DNA from: Sandaracinomonas limnophila
GTDB taxonomy: Bacteria; Bacteroidota; Bacteroidia; Cytophagales; Spirosomataceae
Assembly: GCF_004005965.1 (NCBI RefSeq)
Contig: NZ_SACY01000003.1
Span: 186,001-250,000, forward strand
DNA: 64,000 bases
Direction: 5' to 3'
Shown: in pieces, positions 9,511 to 18,256 of the stretch
Position numbering within the stretch: position 1 is the first letter of the stretch
Layout: each line of letters starts with the position of its first letter
Program-made: the position numbers and the translations under genes
The notes under the pieces: generated by a model
The model's input: only the letters and a program-made list of their open reading frames with translations
Told to the model about the DNA's origin: nothing
Databases searched by the model: none

Positions 9511-9888
9511 CTTTCGTAGGTATTCCAACTTATAACTCCACGTACTTGCAATATTAAAAGCTTTAGACTTTGCTTCTTCTGCTTTAGGGCCTTCAAATAA
9601 GGAATCGATTGTTTCTTTAAACATTTCAAGCCATCTGTCGAAATGCGCTGGAGTTAAGGGTGTTTTTTCATTGACACGAAAATGCGGTTGCATCGGAGCT
9701 CCGCGATAATTCGAACCATCCAACAACAACATTTCCCAAAAATCATACATTTTGGGTAAATGTTTGGCAAAATCTACTTGTTCAACTTCTAAGAAAATAT
9801 GCCCTACCAAGTCATCTGGCTTCATATTACCATAAAAGGCATTTACAAATTCAATGATATCCTCGCGGGTTTCTATGTCGTGTTTCAT
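9505..9888 (-). CDS. Group III truncated haemoglobin
   Basis: This is a 127-residue globin of the short 2-on-2 type. A B-helix aromatic pair (FY at 18-19), the segment YDFWEMLLLDGSNYRGAPM (48-66) with a following His69, and the proximal-His helix LTPAHFDRWLEMF (His82) match group III truncated haemoglobins. These bind O2 or NO; their roles in Bacteroidota are not well fixed. The C-terminus ends R-K-L, with the stop codon falling inside the heptamer repeat array. Upstream lies a REP-like double hairpin (9897-9944). It does not seem to share a pathway with its neighbours. Confidence 0.88.
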   Translation of the reverse strand: MKHDIETREDIIEFVNAFYGNMKPDDLVGHIFLEVEQVDFAKHLPKMYDFWEMLLLDGSNYRGAPMQPHFRVNEKTPLTPAHFDRWLEMFKETIDSLFEGPKAEEAKSKAFNIASTWSYKLEYLRKL

Positions 9889-9896
9889 TTTTAAAA

Positions 9897-9944
9897 TCCC
9901 GGAGCTTTCGCACCGGGTTATACAAGTAAAGTCCTTCAGACTTT
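9897..9944. repeat. REP-like element: two short hairpins
   Basis: Two hairpins follow each other: CCCGG(9898-9902)/CCGGG(9913-9917) and AAAGTC(9928-9933)/GACTTT(9939-9944), joined by a TATACAAG-type linker. This arrangement, a DNA stem with AGTCxTGAAGGACT-like bases next to a CCCG..CGGG stem, resembles dispersed intergenic REP-like elements I associate with Bacteroidota. It lies in the leader of the haemoglobin gene. Only one copy was noticed in the window, so its repeat status is inferred. Confidence 0.5.
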
Positions 9945-9950
9945 GTTTCC

Positions 9951-10006
9951 TTTTTCACTTTTCACCTTTCACTTTTCACTTTTACCTTTTACCTTTTCAC
10001 TTTTTG
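9951..10006 (-). repeat. Heptamer-type array (GTGAAAA/GTAAAAG) at the stop of the haloperoxidase-like gene
   Basis: Read on the minus strand, the last codons AAA-AAG are followed by TGA and then by about seven units of type AAGTGAA, AGGTAAA and AGGTGAA. The stop codon belongs to the first unit. The array has no inverted partner, unlike those at 7.4 and 9.4 kb. Each unit carries TGA or TAA in the sense direction. Confidence 0.8.
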
Positions 10007-11316
10007 GTTTTCAATTTTTCCACTGTCAATAATCCAATTTTTGCACCTTGTTTGGCACCATTATCTAATGCTGGCCAAAAGTGAATTCCTCCATATAATC
10101 GAGAGATTGATGCTTCATCGGATGCTTGAATAAAGGATGTGAATTTTCTTGGAGGTAAACCATACGGAATTTCAGTTGAATCTGAAAATGCTACTTTATC
10201 TCCATACAATTTTGTTAACACCTCTGCAGCTGCCCGTGAGATAGTACTATGACCTGATGAATACTCAGGAAATGGTGGAGTTTGCAATACAGGTAACCAT
10301 GCCTTATCAATACTTGCATTTATAACTGTTTCCGGACGAATAGTCACATACTTGTATTTCTCATTCCAACAAGCAATAAATCCATCAAATATTGCTATCG
10401 AAGATAAAGCTAAAGCCTCTGCAACCTGAATATGAGTTTTTTTTAATTGTCGGGCCACTTGAGCTGTGATTCCCAACCAATGTCCTCCGGGCGACATCTT
10501 TTTCGTTGCAAACATTGCATGTCCTGTAATATTCATCTTAAACGGATTACAATCCCAAAAATTGGCAATATTTCTTTGTTCTTCAGTTAAATTTTTCACC
10601 GTTTCATAGGTACGCATTAATTCTTTGTGGTATGCCGAACCAGCTTTCAAATCAAATGCTGGTGGAGCAGGCATTGGAAATTGGGAAACTGTATCCATCA
10701 CAATTGGGCGAATGGTGTTCCAATAGGGCTCAACAGCATCTAAATATGCTGGTGGAGTTGGTGCCCATTTTCCTGTTTCGTTCGTTACCGTATAACGCAA
10801 TCCACGAGTTTGCTTGTAGTGATCCTTTCCTGCAAATTTCAGAACGGATGCTGCAACAGAATCGCCAAATGCTATTGAACGTTCATAGACATCATCTGGT
10901 ATTCCTGTTTTCTTGTAATCCTCTTCTAATTTTTTTTCAAATTCATCATATAATTCTTGAGCAAAAGTCAGTTTTTTACCTACCGACAAAAAGGCCCTAG
11001 TAGATGCCAAAGGAAAACAATATTCCTGCCCTTTTTCTGGTTGTGCCACATTTGAGAAGCCTTTGATTTGTCCTGTCAAGGAACGATAGGTAGAATCTCC
11101 ATGCACCGCTGCCTCATAAGCAGCTAAACTGGCATACATATAAATACGCGAAGAAACAGGAGGAGCGAAAATATCGTGGATGATACTTTCGGTAAGCATT
11201 ACTTCTGAACGAATTAAAAATTCAGGATTGGCAGCTGCCATTTGATAATCTTTATTCCCCTTTGAACAGGAAAACAAAATGCTTGATGCTATAAATGCAA
11301 TAACTATATTTTTCAT
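9997..11316 (-). CDS. Vanadium-dependent haloperoxidase/PAP2-superfamily lipoprotein
   Basis: This is a 439-residue exported lipoprotein (lipobox LFSC, Cys17). It carries the three vanadate/phosphate-binding motifs of the vanadium chloroperoxidase-PAP2 fold in order: KYKYVTIRPET (about 318-330), PEYSSGHSTISRAAAEVL (about 350-367, with SGH) and ISRLYGGIHFWPALDNG (about 402-418, SRxxxxxH). In this family, vanadate-binding members oxidise halides with H2O2, while others are phosphatases. Full-length, all key residues present. Whether it is a haloperoxidase or a phosphatase cannot be decided by eye. It stands alone, divergent from an alpha/beta hydrolase gene, with a candidate promoter at 11339-11369. 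Confidence 0.87.
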   Translation of the reverse strand: MKNIVIAFIASSILFSCSKGNKDYQMAAANPEFLIRSEVMLTESIIHDIFAPPVSSRIYMYASLAAYEAAVHGDSTYRSLTGQIKGFSNVAQPEKGQEYCFPLASTRAFLSVGKKLTFAQELYDEFEKKLEEDYKKTGIPDDVYERSIAFGDSVAASVLKFAGKDHYKQTRGLRYTVTNETGKWAPTPPAYLDAVEPYWNTIRPIVMDTVSQFPMPAPPAFDLKAGSAYHKELMRTYETVKNLTEEQRNIANFWDCNPFKMNITGHAMFATKKMSPGGHWLGITAQVARQLKKTHIQVAEALALSSIAIFDGFIACWNEKYKYVTIRPETVINASIDKAWLPVLQTPPFPEYSSGHSTISRAAAEVLTKLYGDKVAFSDSTEIPYGLPPRKFTSFIQASDEASISRLYGGIHFWPALDNGAKQGAKIGLLTVEKLKTKK

Positions 11317-11338
11317 TGATAAAATATTATATAATTTA

Positions 11339-11369
11339 CAAATTTACATAATAAAGCTCAAGTAAAAAA
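11339..11369 (-). promoter_or_regulatory. Candidate Bacteroidota-type promoter of the haloperoxidase-like gene
   Basis: On the minus strand, TAAATTTG (11339-11346) matches the TAnnTTTG -7 consensus exactly. A TTTT (11366-11369) stands 19 bases upstream in place of the -33 TTTG. It lies 23 bp before the ATG at 11316. Confidence 0.5.
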
Positions 11370-11453
11370 TGACTTGCATCAAGAGTAGAATCCATAAAAA
11401 ATTTTAAAATTTTCATTCTTTTTTTGTTATTATTGCAAGAATTATCAGTTTCA

Positions 11454-12215
11454 ATGAACTTAAACATCCAAAAACAAGGAGCCTACCGATTTATTGACGA
11501 AGGAGAAGGAGAGACTTTAATGATGCTCCATGGCCTTTTTGGCGCCTTAAGTAACTGGGAAGGGGTCATTGAAAATTTCAAATCCAACTACCGAGTTCTT
11601 ATTCCTTTAATGCCCATTCATGATATGCCAATCAAAGAGGCAGGTTGTGAGGGCCTAACGGTTTTCATAGAAGGGTTTGTCAAAGAATTACAATTAAAAG
11701 AATTGACTTTAGTGGGCAATTCTTTAGGTGGACACGTCGCACTAATCTACACGCTTAAGCACCCAGATCTTGTAAAACGACTTGTTTTAACAGGTTCTTC
11801 CGGACTTTTTGAAGATTCCATGGGAGGTTCTTATCCGAAAAGAGGAAATTACGAATTTATTAAGGAGCGTGTTGAATATACCTTTTACGACCCCAAAACT
11901 GCTTCAAAAGAATTAGTGGATGAGGTTTTCGAAATAACAAATAGTATTCCTAAGGTATTACGAATTATTGCTATCGCAAAATCTGCCCAAAGGAACAATA
12001 TGGCAAAAGATATTGTTAACATTACTACCCCAACTTTATTAATCTGGGGATTAAATGATACAATAACTCCTCCGCATGTTGGACATGAGTTCAATAAATT
12101 AATTCCTAATTCAGAATTACATTTTATTGATAAATGTTGCCATGCACCCATGATGGAAAGACCTAAAGAATTCAATAAAATTCTTTCTACTTGGCTGGGA
12201 AAAACAAAAATTTAA
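11454..12215 (+). CDS. Alpha/beta hydrolase
   Basis: This is a 253-residue cytoplasmic alpha/beta-hydrolase fold enzyme. The oxyanion-loop motif MLHGLFGALSNW (24-35), nucleophile elbow VGNSLGGH (Ser90), an acid in LIWGLNDTITPP (about Asp202) and a C-terminal His in DKCCHAPMMERP (about 230) make a complete triad. The reading frame is open further upstream to a TTG at 11424, but the added residues look unlike a conserved N-terminus, so the ATG at 11454 was chosen. It is the first of three overlapping or adjacent genes ending with nadK (TAATG overlap with the next). The substrate is unknown. Confidence 0.85.
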   Translation: MNLNIQKQGAYRFIDEGEGETLMMLHGLFGALSNWEGVIENFKSNYRVLIPLMPIHDMPIKEAGCEGLTVFIEGFVKELQLKELTLVGNSLGGHVALIYTLKHPDLVKRLVLTGSSGLFEDSMGGSYPKRGNYEFIKERVEYTFYDPKTASKELVDEVFEITNSIPKVLRIIAIAKSAQRNNMAKDIVNITTPTLLIWGLNDTITPPHVGHEFNKLIPNSELHFIDKCCHAPMMERPKEFNKILSTWLGKTKI

Positions 12216-12868
12216 TGATTTTAAACCAAATAAATACAGAGCTCCCTACCCTAAAACCTTCCGATTCTTTAGGAAAGGCTCATAAATTATTTGAAAATTC
12301 TTCCATTCAACTATTAGCTATTGTTGAAAAAGGTAAATTTTTAGGAAACATTCTTCCCGAAAATTTACATAAAACTTATCCAGAACAAAAAGTTTCTGAT
12401 TTATTTGATATTACGTCTAAAGAGGCTTTGGAAGAATCTCAAGACATTCGTGCTACCTTGCCATTATTTCAAAAATTAAATACAAGAAATTTAGCAGTCA
12501 TTGATGCAGAAAAGAGATTTTTGGGTTATTTAGAATGGAATGAATTAGCTGATGAAATGCTAAAATCTGATTTCAATTTAGAAAACTCTGGAATTATAAG
12601 TTTAGGTTTCCATCAGCAGCGAGATTCATTAGCAAATATCATTCGAATTTTGGAAGAAAACAGGGCTTTGGTGATAAAAACCTATCTTAAGGAACGTGAA
12701 AACCAATTGCCAGAATTAAACCTCCAAGTCAAAACTGAACAATTAAATTTCCTAGTTCAGCAATTAGAACGCCACGGATTTTTGGTTGAAAAAGCCTTTC
12801 ATTTGATGGGTGATGAAGCAGAAAATCACTCAAATTATGATTTATTAATGAAATACCTTGAAATGTAG
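12215..12868 (+). CDS. CBS-domain protein (AcuB-like), upstream of nadK
   Basis: This is a 217-residue protein with paired CBS-like repeats in its first ~120 residues (TLKPSDSLGKAHKLFENSSI; LLAIVEKGKFLGNI; FQKLNTRNLAVIDAEKRFLGYL) and a C-terminal ACT-like stretch. CBS pairs bind adenine nucleotides and regulate partners. The ATG overlaps the hydrolase stop (TAATG), and the stop is 1 bp before the nadK start, so the three are translationally coupled. A CBS sensor next to NAD kinase suggests an energy-charge input, but this is inference. An in-frame upstream codon would add eight residues; the overlapping ATG is preferred. Confidence 0.8.
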   Translation: MILNQINTELPTLKPSDSLGKAHKLFENSSIQLLAIVEKGKFLGNILPENLHKTYPEQKVSDLFDITSKEALEESQDIRATLPLFQKLNTRNLAVIDAEKRFLGYLEWNELADEMLKSDFNLENSGIISLGFHQQRDSLANIIRILEENRALVIKTYLKERENQLPELNLQVKTEQLNFLVQQLERHGFLVEKAFHLMGDEAENHSNYDLLMKYLEM

Positions 12869-12869
12869 G

Positions 12870-13751
12870 ATGGGAAAAAGAATCGCAATTCATGGCAAGA
12901 CATTTCAAGCTGAAAATCAAGCTACAGTTGAAAACATTTTCAATTTGTTGAAAGAAAAGCAATGCCAAATTGCAGTTTCATCTGATTTTGCAGAAATATT
13001 AAAATCACAAAATTGTTTTTCTGATTCTTTTGAAATCTATTCCACTGAAAAAGGGCCTTCAAACCCTGATTTTGTATGGAGTATTGGTGGAGATGGCACT
13101 TTATTGGAAACTTTAACTCATGTTAAAGAGCATGAATTTCCAATATTAGGTATTAACACTGGCCGATTAGGTTTCTTAGCAACCGTTTCTCCAAATCAGG
13201 TAAACATAGCTTTAGATCATTTATTAAATGGAGATTTTACCATTGAAAATAGAACTTTAGTAAAGGTTAGTTCTCCCAACAATTTATTCTCAAATGTTCA
13301 AGTAGCCTTAAATGAAGTAGGTATCATGAAAACGGATAGCTCTTCCATGATTGTGATCAAGGCATTTTTGAACGGAGAATACTTGAATACCTATTGGGCA
13401 GATGGATTAATCGTTTCAACCGCAACTGGATCCACAGGCTATTCTTTATCGGTAGGAGGCCCCTTGGTGATGCCAACATCAGAGAATTTCATTATTGCGC
13501 CCATGAGTCCACATAACCTAAACGTGCGACCATTGGTCATCCCAAGCAATTCTAAATTACGATTTGAAATCAGTTCAAGAAGTCAAAATTTCTTGGTTTC
13601 CTTAGACTCTCGCTCAAAAACAGTAGATGGAAATGTTGCCATTGAAGTAGAAAGTGCTCCTTATTTTGCAAAATTAATTAAAATTCCAGGGGATGATTTC
13701 CTACAAACTTTGAGAAGTAAATTAAATTGGGGTTTAGACGTTAGAAATTAA
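12870..13751 (+). CDS. nadK: NAD kinase
   Basis: This is a 293-residue ATP-dependent NAD kinase, which makes NADP from NAD+ in the cytoplasm. The signature GGDGTLLETL (73-82), NTGRLGFLATV (about 96-106) and the diagnostic ATGSTGYSLSVGGPL (about 186-200) are intact. The start was set at the ATG at 12870, which gives MGKRIAIHGK; a longer frame to 12858 only adds overlap with the CBS gene. It ends 4 bp inside the convergent mutS gene, so the two transcripts must overlap at their 3' ends. Confidence 0.96.
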   Translation: MGKRIAIHGKTFQAENQATVENIFNLLKEKQCQIAVSSDFAEILKSQNCFSDSFEIYSTEKGPSNPDFVWSIGGDGTLLETLTHVKEHEFPILGINTGRLGFLATVSPNQVNIALDHLLNGDFTIENRTLVKVSSPNNLFSNVQVALNEVGIMKTDSSSMIVIKAFLNGEYLNTYWADGLIVSTATGSTGYSLSVGGPLVMPTSENFIIAPMSPHNLNVRPLVIPSNSKLRFEISSRSQNFLVSLDSRSKTVDGNVAIEVESAPYFAKLIKIPGDDFLQTLRSKLNWGLDVRN

Positions 13752-16387
13752 TTTCCTAATAACCTTTTCAATTCATTCAATTTCAAAAGAGCCTCTATAG
13801 GTGTTAAAGAATTTACTTCTAATTTTTCCAAAACTTGCTGTACATCCAATAAACCTGCAGGCACTTCAGGTCCAAATAAATTCAATTGAAAATTGTTTTT
13901 AGGCATTTCTTTCAATTTTGCCACATTATCTTCTCGTGAATGATCTTTTTCTAAGTTTTGTAAAATTTCATGCGCACGCAAAACCAAAGCAGTTGGCATA
14001 CCCGCCAATTGAGCCACATGAATACCGAAGCTATGCGCAGAACCTCCAGGCACTAATTTTCGCATAAAAATGATTTTATTTCCAAGTTCCTTTACTGAAA
14101 CATGAAAATTCTTAATGCGCGGAAAATCTTCTGTCAATTCATTTAATTCATGGTAATGGGTTGCAAAGAGTGTCTTCGCCTTAAATTTCGGATGATTGTG
14201 TAAATGTTCGGCTATGGCCCAGGCCATTGAAACTCCATCATACGTAGAGGTACCTCTACCAATTTCATCCAAAAGCACCAAAGATCGATTCGACAAATTA
14301 TTCAAAATCGCTGCCGTTTCTGTCATTTCAACCATAAAAGTTGATTCTCCTTTAGAAAGATTATCTGAAGCACCTACTCGGGTGAACACCTTGTCAATTA
14401 ATCCAATTTCTGCAGAATCTGCAGGCACAAAAGAACCCATTTGAGCCATCAAAACAATAAGGGCCGTTTGTCGCAATAAAGCCGATTTACCTGCCATATT
14501 GGGACCCGTAATCATCATGATTTGCTGCATTTCATTATCTAAATACACATCATTAGGTACATATTCCTCCCCTACTGGCAATTGGGTTTCAATAACCGGA
14601 TGCCGGCCTGCCAAAATATGAATCTTATCAGATTCATCTAATTTGGGTTCAGCATACTTATTTCGAATGGCGACTTTTGCAAAACTGGAAAGTACATCCA
14701 AGGTAGCCACTCCAAGGGCATTCCGCTGAATGGAATCTAAATATTGCATGGCTTCTTGAACTAAATTTTGGAAAATTTTAAATTCTATTGCATGGATTTT
14801 TTCTTCTGCATTTAGAATTTTTTCTTCATAAATTTTAAGTTCTTCGGTAATATATCTTTCGGCATTTACCAGGGTTTGCTTTCGAATCCATTCCTCAGGA
14901 ACACGATCCTTATGCGCATTGGTTACTTCCAAATAATAACCAAAAACTTTATTGTATGCCACTTTTAGGGAAGAAATTCCCGTTCTTTCTATTTCCCTTT
15001 TTTGTAATTGAGCCAAATAATCTTTTCCATTGGCAGACAATTGATGTAATTCATCCAATTCGGCTAAAAAGCCAGTTTTCACCATCCCTCCCTGATTAGA
15101 AAGCATGGGTGCATCCTCCCGAAGAGCTAATTCAATTTTTTCAACTAATTCTCCACAATCCTTTAATTTTTGGGACCACAATTTCAATATCTCTGATCCA
15201 TTTGCATCCAAAGCCTCTTTAATCTTGGGAATTTGAATGAGGGCACGTTTTAATTGTAAAAGTTCTCGAGGATTAATTCGTGCGGCTGCTACCTTGGAAA
15301 TCAGGCGCTCCAAATCGCCAATAGGCTGCAATATTTGAACAAAAGTTTCAAGTGCCTCTCGATTTTTCACCCAGGAAGAAACAGCATCTAATCTATCTTG
15401 GATCATCTTCAATTCCTTCAAAGGCAAAACCATCCATTTTCTCAATAAACGCGCACCCATTGGGGTCACGGTTTGGTCGAGTAATTGAATCAAAGGTACT
15501 CCACCATCTTGAGAGGAATGAAATAATTCAAGATTTCGGATAGTAAATCTGTCGAGCCAAACATATTTATCTTCCTCCAATCGCTGAATGGCAGTTATAT
15601 GACCAATTTGTTTGTGTTCCGTTTCTGCTAAATAATGTAGAATCACTCCCGCAGCAATGATTCCTTCCCGATTATTTTCAATACCAAAACCTTTCAGCGA
15701 TTGCGTCTTAAAATGCTGCGTTAATAAGGGATAAGTAAAATCGTATGCAAAAATCCAATCTTCTAAGGGGAAAGAATGAAATGCTTCACCCCAATGTTCT
15801 TGGTATAAGTTTCTATATTTTTTAGAATAAATTATTTCAGAAGGCAAAAAGCTTTGAATCAACTTATGAATGTAGTTCAATGGTCCTTGTGTACATAGAA
15901 ATTCTCCAGTTGAAATATCTAATAAGGCTAAACCAAATTCTACTTCTTTTCCTTCTTTAAAACTAATGGCTGCTAGGTAATTATTCTTTTTTATATCTAA
16001 AACCTGATCATTATAAGACACACCAGGAGTTACCAATTCAGTCACTCCCCTTTTCACAATCCCTTTAACTGTAGCAGGATCTTCCAATTGGTCACAAATT
16101 GCAACTCGCTCACCTGCACGAACTAATTTTGGTAAATAAACATCAAGCGAATGGTGTGGAAAACCAGCTAAATGATCATCAGCATTTCCATTATTTCTAC
16201 GAGTTAAAACGATGCCTAAAATCTTAGAAGCTTTTACAGCATCCTCTCCAAAAGTTTCATAAAAATCTCCTACACGAAACAATAAAATTGCCCCAGGATA
16301 CTTCGCCTTGATTTGATTAAATTGTTTTGCCAAGGGAGTTTCCCCCTTAACTTTTGGTTCTTTTCCCTCTGCTGCTTGTCGTGCCAA
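13748..16387 (-). CDS. mutS: DNA mismatch-repair ATPase MutS
   Basis: This is an 879-residue MutS that recognises mismatches and starts repair. The mismatch-binding motif DFYETFGEDA (Phe42-Tyr43-Glu44), the Walker A GPNMAGKSALLRQ (about 625-637) and the Walker B/ABC signature LLDEIGRGTSTYDG (about 703-716) are all in place. The length is normal for MutS1. The start codon appears to be TTG at 16387: an in-frame TAG stands 6 bases upstream and there is no ATG before the conserved region PLAKQFNQIKAKYPGAILLF. Convergent with nadK, overlapping by 4 bp. Confidence 0.97.
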   Translation of the reverse strand: MARQAAEGKEPKVKGETPLAKQFNQIKAKYPGAILLFRVGDFYETFGEDAVKASKILGIVLTRRNNGNADDHLAGFPHHSLDVYLPKLVRAGERVAICDQLEDPATVKGIVKRGVTELVTPGVSYNDQVLDIKKNNYLAAISFKEGKEVEFGLALLDISTGEFLCTQGPLNYIHKLIQSFLPSEIIYSKKYRNLYQEHWGEAFHSFPLEDWIFAYDFTYPLLTQHFKTQSLKGFGIENNREGIIAAGVILHYLAETEHKQIGHITAIQRLEEDKYVWLDRFTIRNLELFHSSQDGGVPLIQLLDQTVTPMGARLLRKWMVLPLKELKMIQDRLDAVSSWVKNREALETFVQILQPIGDLERLISKVAAARINPRELLQLKRALIQIPKIKEALDANGSEILKLWSQKLKDCGELVEKIELALREDAPMLSNQGGMVKTGFLAELDELHQLSANGKDYLAQLQKREIERTGISSLKVAYNKVFGYYLEVTNAHKDRVPEEWIRKQTLVNAERYITEELKIYEEKILNAEEKIHAIEFKIFQNLVQEAMQYLDSIQRNALGVATLDVLSSFAKVAIRNKYAEPKLDESDKIHILAGRHPVIETQLPVGEEYVPNDVYLDNEMQQIMMITGPNMAGKSALLRQTALIVLMAQMGSFVPADSAEIGLIDKVFTRVGASDNLSKGESTFMVEMTETAAILNNLSNRSLVLLDEIGRGTSTYDGVSMAWAIAEHLHNHPKFKAKTLFATHYHELNELTEDFPRIKNFHVSVKELGNKIIFMRKLVPGGSAHSFGIHVAQLAGMPTALVLRAHEILQNLEKDHSREDNVAKLKEMPKNNFQLNLFGPEVPAGLLDVQQVLEKLEVNSLTPIEALLKLNELKRLLGN

Positions 16388-16501
16388 TTTCTAAATTTTA
16401 ATGAAAGTTAAAAATACAATATTTTAATAAGAATTAAAGATTAAAGAGGATTAAACTTTGAATTATTTTGTTTATTATTGACAAAATATTTACGAATAAC
16501 T

Positions 16502-18256
16502 ATGATTAATGATTCAATTAATATCAAAGCACAAACAGAAGTCTTTGATGTAGTAATTGTGGGTTCTGGAGCAGGTGGAGGTATGGCAGCATACACTTTA
16601 TCAAGAGCAGGTGTAAAAGTTTGCGTTTTAGAAGCTGGACAAAACTTTGACCCAGCAGACCCCAAAAATATTACTCAATTAAAATGGCCGTATGAATCAC
16701 CAAGAAGAGGGGCAAGTACCACTCGTCCATTTGGCGATTTTGACGCTGCTTATGGTGGCTGGGACATTGATGGACAACCTTACACTCGCAAAAGTGGCAC
16801 CACATTCGATTGGTTTAGATCACAAATGGTAGGTGGTCGTACCAACCACTGGGGAAGAATTTCCTTGCGCTTTGGTCCTGATGACTTTAAAAGAGCAAGT
16901 ATAGACGGATTGGGAGATGATTGGCCAATTGGTTATGATGACATGAAACCTTATTACGATCGTGTTGAAAAACTAATAGGCGTATTCGGCACCAATGAAG
17001 GTTTAAGAAATGACCCAGATGGTCAATTTTTACCACCTCCAAAACCTCGTTTACATGAATTAATGATCATGAAAGCCAATAAAAAAATTGGCATTCCAAC
17101 CTATCCATCTCGTATGGCCATGTTGACACAAAAGATCAACGATGAACGTGGAAAATGTTTCTATTGTGGTCAATGCGGTAGAGCTTGTATGGCATATGCC
17201 GATTTTTCTTCTTCTTCAGTTTTAATCAAACCAGCATTAGCAACAGGTAATACGACTTTGATTACCCATGCAATGGCTCGTGAAGTAGTCACAGATCCAA
17301 CAACTGGCTTAGCAACTGGAGTTTCGTATGTAAATACACTGAACCTTCAAGAATACACGGTTAAAGGTAAGGTAGTGGTTTTAGCAGCTAGTGCGGGTGA
17401 AACAGCTCGTTTGTTGTTAAATTCTAAAAGTTCAAGGTTTTCACATGGATTAGCAAACTCTTCTGGAGTAGTTGGAAAATATTTAAATGATTCTACGGGT
17501 GCTTCCCGATCTGGAATTATTCCTGCCCTATTCGATAGAAAACGCTATAATGAAGACGGTGTGGGTGGAATGCACATTTATACTCCATGGTGGTTAGATA
17601 ACAAGAAATTAGATTTCCCAAGAGGTTACCACATTGAATATGGTGGAGGAATGGGCATGCCTGGCTACGGATTTGGATGGGGAATTGAAGGAATGAATGG
17701 CAAGGCTGAATTTTCAAAAAATGGCAAAGCCAAAGCAGCGGGTGGATATGGCTCTAGCTTGAAAGAAGATTATGCAAGATATTATGGAGCCTCGATTGGT
17801 ATGTCGGGAAGAGGTGAACCTGTAGTTCGCGAAGACAACTATTGTGAAATTGACCCGAATACTGTTGATAAATATGGTATTCCAGTTTTGCGTTTCCATT
17901 ACAAATGGTCAGATTATGAAATAAAGCAAGCCAAGCACATGCAAGATACATTTGAGGAAATTATTCATGCGATGGGAGGTATACCAAATGGTAAAAAACC
18001 AGGCCCAGAAACCAATTATGGATTAGCAGAGCCAGGTAAGATCATCCACGAAGTGGGTACAGCACGTATGGGTAATGATCCGAAAACATCTGTATTGAAT
18101 TCAAATTGTCAGGCACATGATGTGAAAAACTTATTTGTAGCTGATGCGGCTCCATTTGTTTCTCAAGGTGACAAAAATGCAACTTTAACAATTTTAGCAT
18201 TATCCTTAAGAACATCCGAATACATTTTAGATCAACGTAAAAAAGGCAATATCTAA
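16502..18256 (+). CDS. GMC-family oxidoreductase (gluconate/sugar dehydrogenase large-subunit type)
   Basis: This is a 584-residue flavoprotein. The FAD-binding motif DVVIVGSGAGGGMAAYTL (16-33, GSGAGGG) with Glu44 begins the protein; GGRTNHWGRISLRF follows. A Cys cluster CFYCGQCGRAC lies near 218-228, and the C-terminal GMC core HEVGTARMG (about 515) and GDKNATLTILALSLR close it. It is followed with a TAATG overlap by a gluconate 2-dehydrogenase subunit 3-type gene, which fits a two-subunit membrane-linked sugar or aldonate dehydrogenase. The substrate is not certain. A TTG-started extension from 16478 was rejected for the ATG at 16502. Confidence 0.9.
   Translation: MINDSINIKAQTEVFDVVIVGSGAGGGMAAYTLSRAGVKVCVLEAGQNFDPADPKNITQLKWPYESPRRGASTTRPFGDFDAAYGGWDIDGQPYTRKSGTTFDWFRSQMVGGRTNHWGRISLRFGPDDFKRASIDGLGDDWPIGYDDMKPYYDRVEKLIGVFGTNEGLRNDPDGQFLPPPKPRLHELMIMKANKKIGIPTYPSRMAMLTQKINDERGKCFYCGQCGRACMAYADFSSSSVLIKPALATGNTTLITHAMAREVVTDPTTGLATGVSYVNTLNLQEYTVKGKVVVLAASAGETARLLLNSKSSRFSHGLANSSGVVGKYLNDSTGASRSGIIPALFDRKRYNEDGVGGMHIYTPWWLDNKKLDFPRGYHIEYGGGMGMPGYGFGWGIEGMNGKAEFSKNGKAKAAGGYGSSLKEDYARYYGASIGMSGRGEPVVREDNYCEIDPNTVDKYGIPVLRFHYKWSDYEIKQAKHMQDTFEEIIHAMGGIPNGKKPGPETNYGLAEPGKIIHEVGTARMGNDPKTSVLNSNCQAHDVKNLFVADAAPFVSQGDKNATLTILALSLRTSEYILDQRKKGNI

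Noticed and set aside
16428-16457. ATTAAAG heptamer run before the GMC gene
   Set aside because: Only two clear units with degenerate flanks and no stop codon nearby; too short to count with the other arrays.
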